Below are positions 51,221 to 59,354 of a stretch of 64,000 nt of DNA, in pieces. The stretch lies in contig NZ_JBMGPW010000001.1 in the NCBI RefSeq assembly GCF_049060325.1, positions 434,001 through 498,000 of the forward strand. Reading direction: 5' to 3'. Within the stretch, counting starts at the first letter, position 1. Each line of letters begins with the position of its first letter. The notes under the pieces are model-generated. The model searched no databases and was not told the DNA's origin. It saw nothing but the letters and a program-made list of their open reading frames with translations. Source of the DNA: Vescimonas sanitatis (GTDB taxonomy: Bacteria; Bacillota; Clostridia; Oscillospirales; Oscillospiraceae). A program made the position numbers and the translations under genes.

Positions 51221-52781
51221 CGCCGCCTACTGGGCCCAGCGCATGAAAAACATGGAGGATGCGCTGCTGGACCAGTCCTACTCCTATGTGGAAAACCTTG
51301 AAAAGCAGTTTGCCGCCGCCCAAGCTGAGATCGAGCGGCAGATGGCCCGCTGGTATCAGCGCTTTGCCACCAACAATGAGATTGACCTGGCAGAGGCCAA
51401 GCGGCTGCTCAATTCCAAGGAGCTCAAGGAGTTTCACTGGACCGTGGCTGAGTACATCGCCTATGGTGAGCAAAATGCCATTGATGGTGCCTGGATGAAA
51501 CAGCTTGAGAACGCCAGCGCCAGGGTACACATCTCCCGGCTGGAGGCTCTAAAGCTCCAGCTCCAGCAGCGGGCAGAGGTCCTATACTCCAACCAACTGG
51601 ACTATGTGGATGCCGCCGCCCGCAAGATGTATGAGGGCAGCTACTATCACACGGCCTTTGAACTGCAAAAGGGGCTGGGCGTGGGCTGGACCATGCAGGC
51701 CATCAATGAGGAAACTATCACCAAGGTGCTCTCCCGCCCCTGGACCACGGACAACCAGACTTTCCGTGATCGGTGCTGGACAAACAAGCAGAGCCTTGTG
51801 AACAGCGTCAACACCCAGCTCACGCAAATGGTCATCCGGGGCGAGGCCCCGGACCGTGCCATTTCTGCCATCTCCAAGCAGTTTGATGTGTCCAGGGCAA
51901 AGGCTGGCCGCCTGGTGATGACGGAAAGCGCCTATTTCTCCAGCGCCGGGCAAAAGGACTGCTACAAGGCCCTGGATGTGGAGCGCTACAAAATCGTGGC
52001 CTCCTTTGACAAGGACACATGCAGCTTGTGTGCCGACATGGACGGCAAGGTTTTCAAGATGTCAGAGTACCAGGTGGGGCTCACCGCTCCACCGTTTCAT
52101 CCGTGGTGCCGGTGCTGCACTTGCCCCTACTTTGAGGACATGGACGGCATGGGTGAACGCTATGCCCGTGACGCTGTGACGGGTGAGCGCTTCAAGGTGC
52201 CCGGCAACATGACCTATGACCAATGGAAAGCCCAGCAGGATGCTCTCCATGGTCAAGGAACTGTTGATAAGATGCAGAAAATCAGCTATAATGAAACCGC
52301 TGACAGAGCCCAGTTTGAAAAGTACAAGGAGCGCCTGGGTGCGGATGCACCCCGCTATTTCAAGGACTTCCAAGCCTTGAAATATGACCGTGCTGCCGAA
52401 TACAAAGACCTGGCTGGGCTCTATTCCTACAAGGGCCGTGTGCCGGAGGCCTCCAAGGCTGACTACAAAGCCTATAAGGCCGTAAAAGCCACCGGCGTGA
52501 TTGGCACCGTTCGTGTGCCGCCGGAAATTATTGATGCGGGCATCCTCACTTTCAATGATGCCCACGCCGCACGCCACGGCTGCACGCTGGACGATGCCAA
52601 GGGCTATGTAAGAGCCGCCAAGTGCACCGTGCGGCGCAAGCGCTGGGATGGCGTGAGCATCAACTGCTATTCTCTTGACGGTGCGGCATATATTGATGCT
52701 GATACCATGAAAGTCAAGACGGCATTTTCCGAAAAAGACTTTGACCCGACAACCAAGGCCATTGCGGAGGTATTCAGATGA
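51204..52781 (+). CDS. MuF-type minor head protein with C-terminal nuclease-toxin-like domain
   Basis: The 525-residue protein starts at ATG 51204 (MARQTNAAYW), inside the portal gene end. Residues about 1-330 are the phage head morphogenesis (Mu gpF) domain, ending with CSLCADMDGKVF and APPFHPWCRC. After a linker, the last ~90 residues (IIDAGILTFNDAHAARHG, AKGYVRAAKCTVRRKRWDG, INCYSLDGAAYIDADTMKVKTAFSEKDFDPTTKAIAEVF) resemble the phage BECR-fold RNase toxins fused to MuF proteins. Such MuF toxins are known from temperate phages. The small gene after it would then be the candidate immunity gene. Confidence 0.8.
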   Translation: MARQTNAAYWAQRMKNMEDALLDQSYSYVENLEKQFAAAQAEIERQMARWYQRFATNNEIDLAEAKRLLNSKELKEFHWTVAEYIAYGEQNAIDGAWMKQLENASARVHISRLEALKLQLQQRAEVLYSNQLDYVDAAARKMYEGSYYHTAFELQKGLGVGWTMQAINEETITKVLSRPWTTDNQTFRDRCWTNKQSLVNSVNTQLTQMVIRGEAPDRAISAISKQFDVSRAKAGRLVMTESAYFSSAGQKDCYKALDVERYKIVASFDKDTCSLCADMDGKVFKMSEYQVGLTAPPFHPWCRCCTCPYFEDMDGMGERYARDAVTGERFKVPGNMTYDQWKAQQDALHGQGTVDKMQKISYNETADRAQFEKYKERLGADAPRYFKDFQALKYDRAAEYKDLAGLYSYKGRVPEASKADYKAYKAVKATGVIGTVRVPPEIIDAGILTFNDAHAARHGCTLDDAKGYVRAAKCTVRRKRWDGVSINCYSLDGAAYIDADTMKVKTAFSEKDFDPTTKAIAEVFR

Positions 52782-52966
52782 ACACAGTTTTTTGCCCTGT
52801 TACGGGTGGGCAGGTTGATGGGACCACTTGCCTGGAAATTGTCCTTGTGGCAGACCATGAGGCAAAGCCCTCTATTCTGCCCAATGGCATCACATGGAGT
52901 GAGGAGCAGCGTGAGCGGTGCCTCAAGTGCCCCTACCACGCTGATCTGGAGAGCTCCGAGGAGTAG
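52778..52966 (+). CDS. Small Cys-containing protein, candidate immunity partner
   Basis: The 62-residue protein starts in a 4-base overlap with the MuF gene. CPVTGGQVDGTTC near the N-terminus and CLKCPYH near the C-terminus could bind one zinc. Its tight coupling to the toxin-like gene suggests an antidote, but it could equally be an ordinary small phage protein. Confidence 0.65.
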   Translation: MNTVFCPVTGGQVDGTTCLEIVLVADHEAKPSILPNGITWSEEQRERCLKCPYHADLESSEE

Positions 52967-52984
52967 CCCCTTTTTGATGTTAAA

Positions 52985-53017
52985 AGCATCGTGCTGAAAA
53001 TGCACGGTGCTTTTTTC
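52985..53017 (+). terminator. Intrinsic terminator before the scaffold gene
   Basis: AGCATCGTGC and GCACGGTGCT form a 10-bp stem (one G-T pair) around TGAAAAT, followed by TTTTTTC. Confidence 0.8.
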
Positions 53018-53117
53018 ATACCCAAATACCGCTGGCCCAGCGGACTACAAGATGGGCACTGCAACACCGGGACTGGCCGGATAAAAAGGACAGCAGACAT
53101 GCAAGGAGGTAACAATC

Positions 53118-53765
53118 ATGTTGGAATGGCTGAAAACCGTATTGGGGGATGCGTACACCCCCGAAATTGACACGGCAGTTTCTCAGGAGATCGGCAAGGG
53201 CTTTGTGGCCCGCACCGACTTCAACACAAAGACTGCCAAGGTCACAGAGCTGGAAACCGAGGTCAAGCAGCTCCGTGAGGGTATCAAGACCCGTGACACT
53301 CAGCTCTCCGAGCTGAAAAAGTCCGCCGGTGACAATGCTGAACTGCAAAAGCAGATCGACACGCTCACCCAGCAGAACAAGGACCAGAAAGCCGCCTATG
53401 ATAAGGAGCTGGCCACGGTCAAGCTGACTGCTGCGGTGGATGCGGAGCTCACCGCTGCTGGGTCCAAGAACAACATCGCCGTCCGTGCGATGCTGGCGGA
53501 CTTCCTCAAGGATGCCAAGGTGGTGGATGGCAAGGTCACCTCTAAGGAGAACGGCGAAACCGTCACCCTGGGGGCCAAGGTCGAGGCGATGAAAAAGGAC
53601 GCTGCTACTGACTTTATGTTTGGAGATGCGCCCAAGTATAGCGGCTGGAAACCCGGCGAGAACGGGGACGGGGGCAAGCCCGGCAGCACCAAAAAGCTGT
53701 CTGAGATGTCCTACTCCGAGCTGACCGAGTACATGGCCAAAAACCCTGACGCAAAGCTGGAGTAA
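53118..53765 (+). CDS. Phage scaffolding protein (GP20-like)
   Basis: The 215-residue protein is a coiled-coil for most of its length (VTELETEVKQLREGI..., residues 35-100), then VKLTAAVDAELTAAGSKNNIAVRAMLADFLKDAKV, the usual sequence of GP20-type scaffolds. A Gly-rich patch and a helical C-terminus follow. It organises capsid assembly and lies directly upstream of the capsid gene. Confidence 0.9.
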   Translation: MLEWLKTVLGDAYTPEIDTAVSQEIGKGFVARTDFNTKTAKVTELETEVKQLREGIKTRDTQLSELKKSAGDNAELQKQIDTLTQQNKDQKAAYDKELATVKLTAAVDAELTAAGSKNNIAVRAMLADFLKDAKVVDGKVTSKENGETVTLGAKVEAMKKDAATDFMFGDAPKYSGWKPGENGDGGKPGSTKKLSEMSYSELTEYMAKNPDAKLE

Positions 53766-53806
53766 CCCCAACAACACAATCATTTCAAGAAAGGAAGTAT
53801 TGAATT

Positions 53807-54982
53807 ATGCCTAACGCTAAGTTTGACGCAAAATCTTTCAACCCTGAGGCTTTCAAGTACATCATGGACCGCATCCCCCGCACCCGCCTCAACGAAATCC
53901 GCAAGTCCAAGGTCCTGGTGGGCAACCCGGACATCCGTGCGGTGCTGGGCACCCAGAACGGCACCGGCTATGCCCGTGTGGCCGTGCGTGGCCTGCTGGA
54001 CGGTGAGGCCGTGAACTATGACGGCCAGACTGACATCACCGCCACCTCCACCAAGACCTTTGAGCAGGGTGTGGTGGTCATTGGCCGTGCCAAGGCGTGG
54101 GTGGAAAAGGACTTCTCCTTTGACATCACCGGCGGCGTGGACTTTATGAACAATGTGGCCCAGCAGGTGGCGGACTACTGGCAGGACATTGACCAGGACA
54201 CCATCCTGGCGGTCCTCAAGGGCGTTTTCTCCATGACCGGCGGCAAGAGCGGTGAGTTTGTCACCAAGCACACCTACTCTGTCAACGGCAACCTGGAGGC
54301 CTCCACCCTCAACAGCGCCACTGCCCAGGCCTGCGGTGACCACAAGAAAAAGTTTGCCATGATTTTCATGCACTCTGTTCCGGCCACCAACCTGGAAAAC
54401 CTCAACCTGCTCACCGCCCTCAAGTACACCGATAAGGACGGCGTGACCCGTGACCTGACCCTCTACACCTGGAACGGCAAGCTGGTCATTGTGGATGACG
54501 GGATGCCTGTTGAGGCTGTTGCCGCCACCTACAAGCTGACCTCTGACACCGCCCTGGTGCCCGGCAAGACCTACTACACCAAGAGCGGCACCAAGTACAA
54601 CGCTGTGGCCTCCCCCAGCGTGGACAACATTGCCACCTATTATGAGGTGGATGTCCCTGCCGGTGAGGAATACACCAGCTATGTCCTGGGTGAGGGCTCC
54701 ATCAACTTTGAGGACCTGGGTGCTAAGGTGCCCTATGAGATGTCCCGTGACCCCGCCAAGAACGGTGGCCAGGACACCCTCTACACCCGCCAGCGCAAGG
54801 TGTTTGCCCCCAAGGGCATCTCCTACGAAAAGACCAGCCAGACCACCCTCTCCCCCACGGATGCGGAGCTGTCCGATGGCGCAAACTGGGCTCTGGTCCA
54901 CTCTGGTGAGGCCACTGAGAGCCAGCGCTCCTACATCAACCACAAGGTTATCCCCATCGCCCGCATCAAGTCCAGAGGCTAA
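53807..54982 (+). CDS. Major capsid protein with inserted beta domain
   Basis: The 391-residue protein has the N-terminal PEAFKYIMDRIPRTRLNEIRKSKVL, the long-helix region GGVDFMNNVAQQVADYWQDIDQDTILAVLKG and the HSVPATNLENLNLL strand pattern of HK97-fold capsids. Between KLVIVDDGMPV and GEGSINFEDLG lies an insertion of about 55 residues (YKLTSDTALVPGKTYYTKSG...VASPSVDNIATYYEV) with the look of a small surface beta domain. The downstream connector starts 4 bases later. Confidence 0.9.
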   Translation: MPNAKFDAKSFNPEAFKYIMDRIPRTRLNEIRKSKVLVGNPDIRAVLGTQNGTGYARVAVRGLLDGEAVNYDGQTDITATSTKTFEQGVVVIGRAKAWVEKDFSFDITGGVDFMNNVAQQVADYWQDIDQDTILAVLKGVFSMTGGKSGEFVTKHTYSVNGNLEASTLNSATAQACGDHKKKFAMIFMHSVPATNLENLNLLTALKYTDKDGVTRDLTLYTWNGKLVIVDDGMPVEAVAATYKLTSDTALVPGKTYYTKSGTKYNAVASPSVDNIATYYEVDVPAGEEYTSYVLGEGSINFEDLGAKVPYEMSRDPAKNGGQDTLYTRQRKVFAPKGISYEKTSQTTLSPTDAELSDGANWALVHSGEATESQRSYINHKVIPIARIKSRG

Positions 54983-54985
54983 ACC

Positions 54986-55387
54986 ATGACCGTGTATGAG
55001 GCCGTGGTGTCCCGGCTGGCCATGCTGGGCTACACCGTCACGGACAATGACGAAACCGGCCTCAATTTCCTCATAGACAAGTGTGAAAAGGACATCCTGG
55101 CAGACATCAATCAAAGGGTGCTGCCGGATGGCCTTTTCTATGTCCATGTGGATATGGTGGCCGGGCAATTCCTCTATGATAAGAAAGCCGCCGGTGGTCT
55201 GGACGGGCTGGAGGGCTTTGACTTCTCCGCCCCGGCCAAGAGCATCACGGAGGGTGATGTGGCCATCACCTTTGCTGGAGCCAGTGATGGAGCCAGCAGC
55301 GCTGAGGCCCGCTTTGATGCCCTGCTTGCAGGGCTCATGCGCCCGCCTGAGAGTACGCTGGCGGCTTTTCGGAGGATGAGATGGTAG
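54986..55387 (+). CDS. Head-tail connector protein
   Basis: The 133-residue protein is of the gp6/gp15-like connector type: MTVYEAVVSRLAMLGYTVTDNDETGLNFLIDKCEKDILADIN, LFYVHVDMVAGQFL, then a flexible tail. It comes directly after the capsid gene, the conserved place for this protein. Confidence 0.8.
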   Translation: MTVYEAVVSRLAMLGYTVTDNDETGLNFLIDKCEKDILADINQRVLPDGLFYVHVDMVAGQFLYDKKAAGGLDGLEGFDFSAPAKSITEGDVAITFAGASDGASSAEARFDALLAGLMRPPESTLAAFRRMRW

Positions 55388-55752
55388 TGGGGAGCCCCGC
55401 CCACAAAAAGGCCGTGCAGAGCCTCTGGGTGGGCAAGGCAACCATCACCGTGCTGGACGGGGTGCTCAATCCCGCCAATGGCCGCACGGAGCCCCAGGAG
55501 CGCATCCTGGCGGCAGGCATCCGCTGCCGCATTTCCCACAAATCTGTGGTGAGTACAGAGCCCAACGAGGAGGCCACCCAGGTGGCCCAAAGCGTGGTGC
55601 TCTACATTGACCCCTCCGTGGACATCCCGGAGGGGTCTAAAATCACAGTGACCCAGAACGGCATGACCCGTGACTATGAACGGAGCGGCAAGAGCGCAGT
55701 GTATAGCTGCCACCAAGAGGTGCCGCTGGAGCTTTTCAAGGAGTGGGCCTGA
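55381..55752 (+). CDS. Head closure/tail-joining protein
   Basis: The 123-residue beta-rich protein (GKATITVLDGVLNPANGRTEPQERILAAGIRCRISHKS, DIPEGSKITVTQNGMTRDYERSG) occupies the gp16-like stopper position between the first connector and the HK97 gp10-type gene. It overlaps both neighbours and has GGAGGATGAG upstream. Confidence 0.7.
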   Translation: MVVGSPAHKKAVQSLWVGKATITVLDGVLNPANGRTEPQERILAAGIRCRISHKSVVSTEPNEEATQVAQSVVLYIDPSVDIPEGSKITVTQNGMTRDYERSGKSAVYSCHQEVPLELFKEWA

Positions 55753-56246
55753 TGAACTGGGGAAACTGCGATTATAAGCAGCTCCAGCGCCTCCGTGACA
55801 GTCTGGCCACGCTCCAGAGCATGGACATGGACCGTTTCTGCACGGAGGTGTCAAAGGAGTTGGCCGCCCGCCTGCTGGCGCTGGTCATCCCCCGCACACC
55901 TGTGGGGCAGTACCCAAAATCCAGTGGCAAAAAGGGCGGCACCCTGCGCCGGGGCTGGACATCCAAAACCCAAGCGGATGCTGCCAGCAGAGGCGGCAGC
56001 AACGATGCGAAAGCCTACGCTGAGGCACTGCCAGTCAGAAAGTCCGGCAACGCCTACACCATTGAGGTCATCAACCCTGTGGAATATGCCAGCTATGTTG
56101 AGTTTGGCCACCGAACACGGGGCGGTGACGGCTGGGTGCCGGGCCAGTATTTCCTCACCCTGTCCGAGCAGGACCTTGAGAGGCTTGCACCGAGCGTGAT
56201 TGAGAGAAAACTGGAGGCCCTGCTGCGGGAGGTATTCAATGGCTGA
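55752..56246 (+). CDS. HK97 gp10-family tail completion protein
   Basis: The 164-residue protein starts at ATG 55752 after AGGAGT. Key regions are VIPRTPVGQYPKSSGKKGGTLRRGW and NPVEYASYVEFGHRTR, as in HK97 gp10-like proteins that join head and tail. It overlaps the previous stop by one base. Confidence 0.88.
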   Translation: MNWGNCDYKQLQRLRDSLATLQSMDMDRFCTEVSKELAARLLALVIPRTPVGQYPKSSGKKGGTLRRGWTSKTQADAASRGGSNDAKAYAEALPVRKSGNAYTIEVINPVEYASYVEFGHRTRGGDGWVPGQYFLTLSEQDLERLAPSVIERKLEALLREVFNG

Positions 56247-56661
56247 AATCAATTTCAACAGCATCTATGACGGCGTGAGCCTTGCGCTCCATGCCGCTTT
56301 TCCTGCCGCCCAGGTGCATGGCGGGAATGTCAAGCAAGGGCTCAAGCCCGGAGATTTTAATGTCATCATGCCTGGTGCCGGTCACGCCAAAGAGGTGGGC
56401 CAGAGGTACAAGCGGACACCCATGGTGGATGTGATTTACTACCCCAAGGCCGGGGATGCGGAGTGTTATGGCATGGCACACCGGCTGTCCTTTGTCCTGG
56501 GGAGCATCACAACCCCGGAGGGGGACATCATCCACGCCACCGGCTGTGAGTGGACACTGGCGGAGGATGTCTTGCATGTACTTTTGAGCTATGACCACTT
56601 CGTCCGTGTCCCGCTGGAGCAGGAGAACATGGAAACTCTCAAAATCAATGAGGAGGGATAA
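56239..56661 (+). CDS. Tail completion/terminator protein
   Basis: The 140-residue protein (start 56239, 8-base overlap) reads INFNSIYDGVSLALHAAFPAAQVHGG, FNVIMPGAGHAKEVGQRYKRTPMVDVIYYPK and SFVLGSITTPEGDIIHATGC. It matches the PBSX XkdJ-neighbour class that ends the tail tube. Confidence 0.75.
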   Translation: MAEINFNSIYDGVSLALHAAFPAAQVHGGNVKQGLKPGDFNVIMPGAGHAKEVGQRYKRTPMVDVIYYPKAGDAECYGMAHRLSFVLGSITTPEGDIIHATGCEWTLAEDVLHVLLSYDHFVRVPLEQENMETLKINEEG

Positions 56662-56665
56662 GCCA

Positions 56666-56848
56666 ATGGCAAAAACCCAGACCACGGAGGCCAATGCCGC
56701 CGCCTTTACCAAGGCGCAGTTGGTGGCCTCTCAGAGATATGTCCACCGGCGGGACCTGATCGGCGCACTGCTGGAGGATGGCAAGACCTACACCTTGAAT
56801 GAGGTGGATGCGCTGATTGAAAAGTTTATGAAAGGCAAGGTGAGATAA
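56666..56848 (+). CDS. Small protein before the sheath gene
   Basis: The 60-residue helical protein (FTKAQLVASQRYVHRRDLIGALLEDGKTYTLNEVDALIEKFMKGKV) starts after GAGGG. Similar short genes precede sheath genes in PBSX-like phages. No function is known. Confidence 0.7.
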   Translation: MAKTQTTEANAAAFTKAQLVASQRYVHRRDLIGALLEDGKTYTLNEVDALIEKFMKGKVR

Positions 56849-58168
56849 ATGGCTCTTGGCGGAGGTAACTGGCTGACCCAGAACAAGGTCCTGCCCGGCA
56901 GCTACATCAATTTCTCCAGCGTGGCAAAGGCATCCGCCACTCTGTCTGACAGAGGCTATGCGGCAGCGCCCTTTGTTCTGAGCTGGGGCCCGGAGGGTGA
57001 GGTTTTCCCCGTCACCTCTGGTGAGTTTCAGAAGAACAGCAAGGCCATCTTCGGCTATGGGTATGACCACCCCAAACTGCTGGCCCTGCGTGAGATTTTC
57101 CAGCACGCCACCACCGTCTACTGCTGGCGGCTGGGCAACGGCGAAAAGGCAAGCTGCACCTATGCGGATGCCAAGTACCCCGGTGTGCGTGGCAATGACC
57201 TCTCTATTGTCATCGCCTCCAATGTCGATGACACCAGCGCATGGGATGTGAGCACCTACCTGGACGGCCAGTGTGTTGACACCCAGACGGTCAAGGCGGT
57301 CACTGATCTGGTGGCCAATGACTATGTGGTTTTCAAGACCAGCGCCACGCTGGCGGCCACTGCGGGCACCAAGCTGACCGGCGGCGCTGATGATGCGGCA
57401 GTCACCGGCGAGGACCACCAGGCTTTCCTGGATAAGCTGGAGGCCTATGCTTTCAACACCCTGTGCTGCCCGGCCACGGAGAGCACCGTGGTCAATCTGT
57501 ATGTCAAGTACACCCAGCGCATGAGGGATGAGGTGGGTGCCAAATTCCAGCTTGTGGCCTGGAAACCCAGCGCTGACTATGAGGGCGTGATTGGCGTGTG
57601 GAACACCGCCACCCACGCCACCATTGCCAATGTGGACACCCAGGCGGTGGTCTACTGGACTACCGGCGCACATGCTGGCGTGGCCGTCAACAAGTCCCTC
57701 ACCAATGCCAAGTATGACGGTGAGCTCATTCTGGACACCGAATACACCCAGGCAGCGCTTGAGGCGGCTCTCAAGGCGGGCAAGTTTATGTTCCACAATG
57801 TCAACGGGGTCACCCGTGTGCTGGAGGACATCAACACCCTGCTGACCCTCTCCGACACCAAGGGAGAGGTTTTCCAGTCCAACCAGACCATCCGTGTGTG
57901 TGACCAGATCGCCAATGACACGGCGGTGCTGTTCAACACCCGCTATGTTGGCACCGTGCCCAATGATGCCTCTGGCCGTGCCTCCCTGTGGGGCGATGTG
58001 GTCAAGCTCATCCAGGAGCTTGAGAAAATCCGTGCTGTTGAGAACTTTGACCCCGACACGGTGACCTGTGAGCAGGGTGACAAGAAAAAGGCAGTGCTGC
58101 TGACCATCAACGGCCTCAACATCATCAACGCCATGGCCCAGCTCTACATGAGCGTTATCATTCAGTAA
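56849..58168 (+). CDS. Tail sheath protein
   Basis: The 439-residue protein (XkdK-like) has MALGGGNWLTQNKVLPGSYINF at the N-terminus, FGYGYDHPKLLALREIF, GNDLSIVIASNVDD and the conserved C-terminal CDQIANDTAVLFNTRYVGTVPNDASGRASLWGDVVKLIQELEKI. A sheath means a contractile tail, so this is a myophage-type prophage. Confidence 0.95.
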   Translation: MALGGGNWLTQNKVLPGSYINFSSVAKASATLSDRGYAAAPFVLSWGPEGEVFPVTSGEFQKNSKAIFGYGYDHPKLLALREIFQHATTVYCWRLGNGEKASCTYADAKYPGVRGNDLSIVIASNVDDTSAWDVSTYLDGQCVDTQTVKAVTDLVANDYVVFKTSATLAATAGTKLTGGADDAAVTGEDHQAFLDKLEAYAFNTLCCPATESTVVNLYVKYTQRMRDEVGAKFQLVAWKPSADYEGVIGVWNTATHATIANVDTQAVVYWTTGAHAGVAVNKSLTNAKYDGELILDTEYTQAALEAALKAGKFMFHNVNGVTRVLEDINTLLTLSDTKGEVFQSNQTIRVCDQIANDTAVLFNTRYVGTVPNDASGRASLWGDVVKLIQELEKIRAVENFDPDTVTCEQGDKKKAVLLTINGLNIINAMAQLYMSVIIQ

Positions 58169-58184
58169 AGGAGGATTGTGACAC

Positions 58185-58661
58185 ATGGCTGACAAAATCT
58201 CTATGAACACCCAGGATGCCGTGAGCGCCAACTTTGCTGAGTGCTTTGTGACGCTGAACGGCACCCGCTACTCCATGCTGATGGCCAAGGAGTTTGAGGG
58301 CAAGGCCTCCGTCAACACCAAGGAAGTCTACCGTCTGGGCAATCCCGTGATCGGCCACAAGGCCCAAACCATTGCCCTGGCTTTCTCCATGACGGTCTAT
58401 AAGTGCACGGAAATCTTTGACCAGGTGGTTGAGGACTTCATCAAGACGGGTGTGATGCCTACCTTTGACATCCAGACCTCCAACGATGACCCCGCCACCT
58501 CCGTTGGCCGGAGCACCAAGATTTACAACAACTGCGTGCTGGACGGTGATGTGCTGCTGTCCATGTTCAACGCAGAGGGTGACTTTGTGGAGCAGACCCT
58601 TGAGGGCTACTGCGACAGCTTCACCCGCCCCGAAAAGCACACCAACCCGTCCTATATGTAA
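58185..58661 (+). CDS. Tail tube protein
   Basis: The 158-residue protein (XkdM-like) has KISMNTQDAVSANFAECFVTLNGTRYSMLMAKEFEGKASVNTKEVYRLGNPVIGHKA and the DFIKTGVMPTFDIQTSNDDPATSVGR region. AGGAGGA precedes it. It forms the inner tube under the sheath. Confidence 0.95.
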   Translation: MADKISMNTQDAVSANFAECFVTLNGTRYSMLMAKEFEGKASVNTKEVYRLGNPVIGHKAQTIALAFSMTVYKCTEIFDQVVEDFIKTGVMPTFDIQTSNDDPATSVGRSTKIYNNCVLDGDVLLSMFNAEGDFVEQTLEGYCDSFTRPEKHTNPSYM

Positions 58662-58690
58662 GGGCGGCCAACTAAAGGAGGAAATCATCC

Positions 58691-59116
58691 ATGAGTAACC
58701 TGTCCGCATTTATGCACGCCAATGTTGAGCAGATCGAAAACTACAAGTTTGCCGCCTCCCCCCGTTTCAAGGGGGAGGATGGCAAGCCCATGTTGTGGGA
58801 AATCTGCTGCATCTCCGCTGATGAATACGCCCGCATCCGCAACTCCTGCGTCCGGCAGGTGCCGGTGCCCGGCAAAAAGGGCCAGTACACCCAGCAGCTT
58901 GATAGCTACGCTTTTCAGGCCAAGGTGTGCGCCCGCTGCACGGTGTTCCCGGACCTGAGCAACGCAGAGCTCCAGAATGACTGGGGTGTTGCCAAGCCGG
59001 AGGAGCTGCTGGGCAAGCTGCTCATCGGCGGTGAGTTTGATGACTATGTGACGGAAGTTTTCCAGCTCAACGGTTTCAAGACTGAGAATGAGCTGGTTGA
59101 TGAGGCAAAAAACTAA
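58691..59116 (+). CDS. Tail assembly chaperone, upstream part (XkdN-like)
   Basis: The 141-residue protein lies between the tube and the tape-measure gene, where phages encode the tail assembly chaperone. AAAGGAGG precedes it. Sequence IENYKFAASPRFKGEDGKPMLWEICCISADEYARIRNSC and FPDLSNAELQNDWGVAKPEELLGKLL fits XkdN-type proteins. Its last codons are GCA AAA AAC TAA, containing the slippery heptamer A-AAA-AAC at 59107-59113. A -1 shift gives a longer product (see 59113-59301). Confidence 0.93.
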   Translation: MSNLSAFMHANVEQIENYKFAASPRFKGEDGKPMLWEICCISADEYARIRNSCVRQVPVPGKKGQYTQQLDSYAFQAKVCARCTVFPDLSNAELQNDWGVAKPEELLGKLLIGGEFDDYVTEVFQLNGFKTENELVDEAKN

Positions 59117-59301
59117 TAGAGGACGGTGACCCAGAGGCCAGCTATGCACACTTCTGTCTGCAAAAGTTTGGCTGGGAGCCGTCCAAGTTTTTGAGCCTGC
59201 CCGTCAAGGAGCGTGCTTTTGTCATCGCCTCTATTGATGCCCGCTGTGCGGCGGAGCGGAAAAAAGAGGCGGAACTCAAGAACAAAGCAAAACGCAAATA
59301 A
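59113..59301 (+). CDS. -1 frameshift extension of the tail assembly chaperone
   Basis: After a -1 slip at A-AAA-AAC the frame continues from 59113 for 62 codons to TAA at 59301. It reads LIEDGDPEASYAHFCLQKFG, then WEPSKFLSLPVKERAFVIAS and a Lys-rich C-terminus, coding-like throughout. It has no start codon with a ribosome site of its own. The fused product would have about 202 residues. This mirrors the gpG/gpGT arrangement of phage lambda, in which both short and long forms guide the tape measure. Confidence 0.85.
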   Translation, partial: LIEDGDPEASYAHFCLQKFGWEPSKFLSLPVKERAFVIASIDARCAAERKKEAELKNKAKRK

Positions 59302-59302
59302 G

Positions 59303-59337
59303 GCTCCCGCCCTGAGCGATACAGGGCGGGAGCTTTT
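59303..59337 (+). terminator. Strong terminator after the tail chaperone
   Basis: GCTCCCGCCCTG and CAGGGCGGGAGC form a perfect 12-bp stem around AGCGATA, then TTTT. It lies two bases after the frameshift-extended stop and may lower expression of the tape measure relative to structural genes upstream. Confidence 0.88.
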
Positions 59338-59354
59338 CCCAAGGTGGTGAAACT

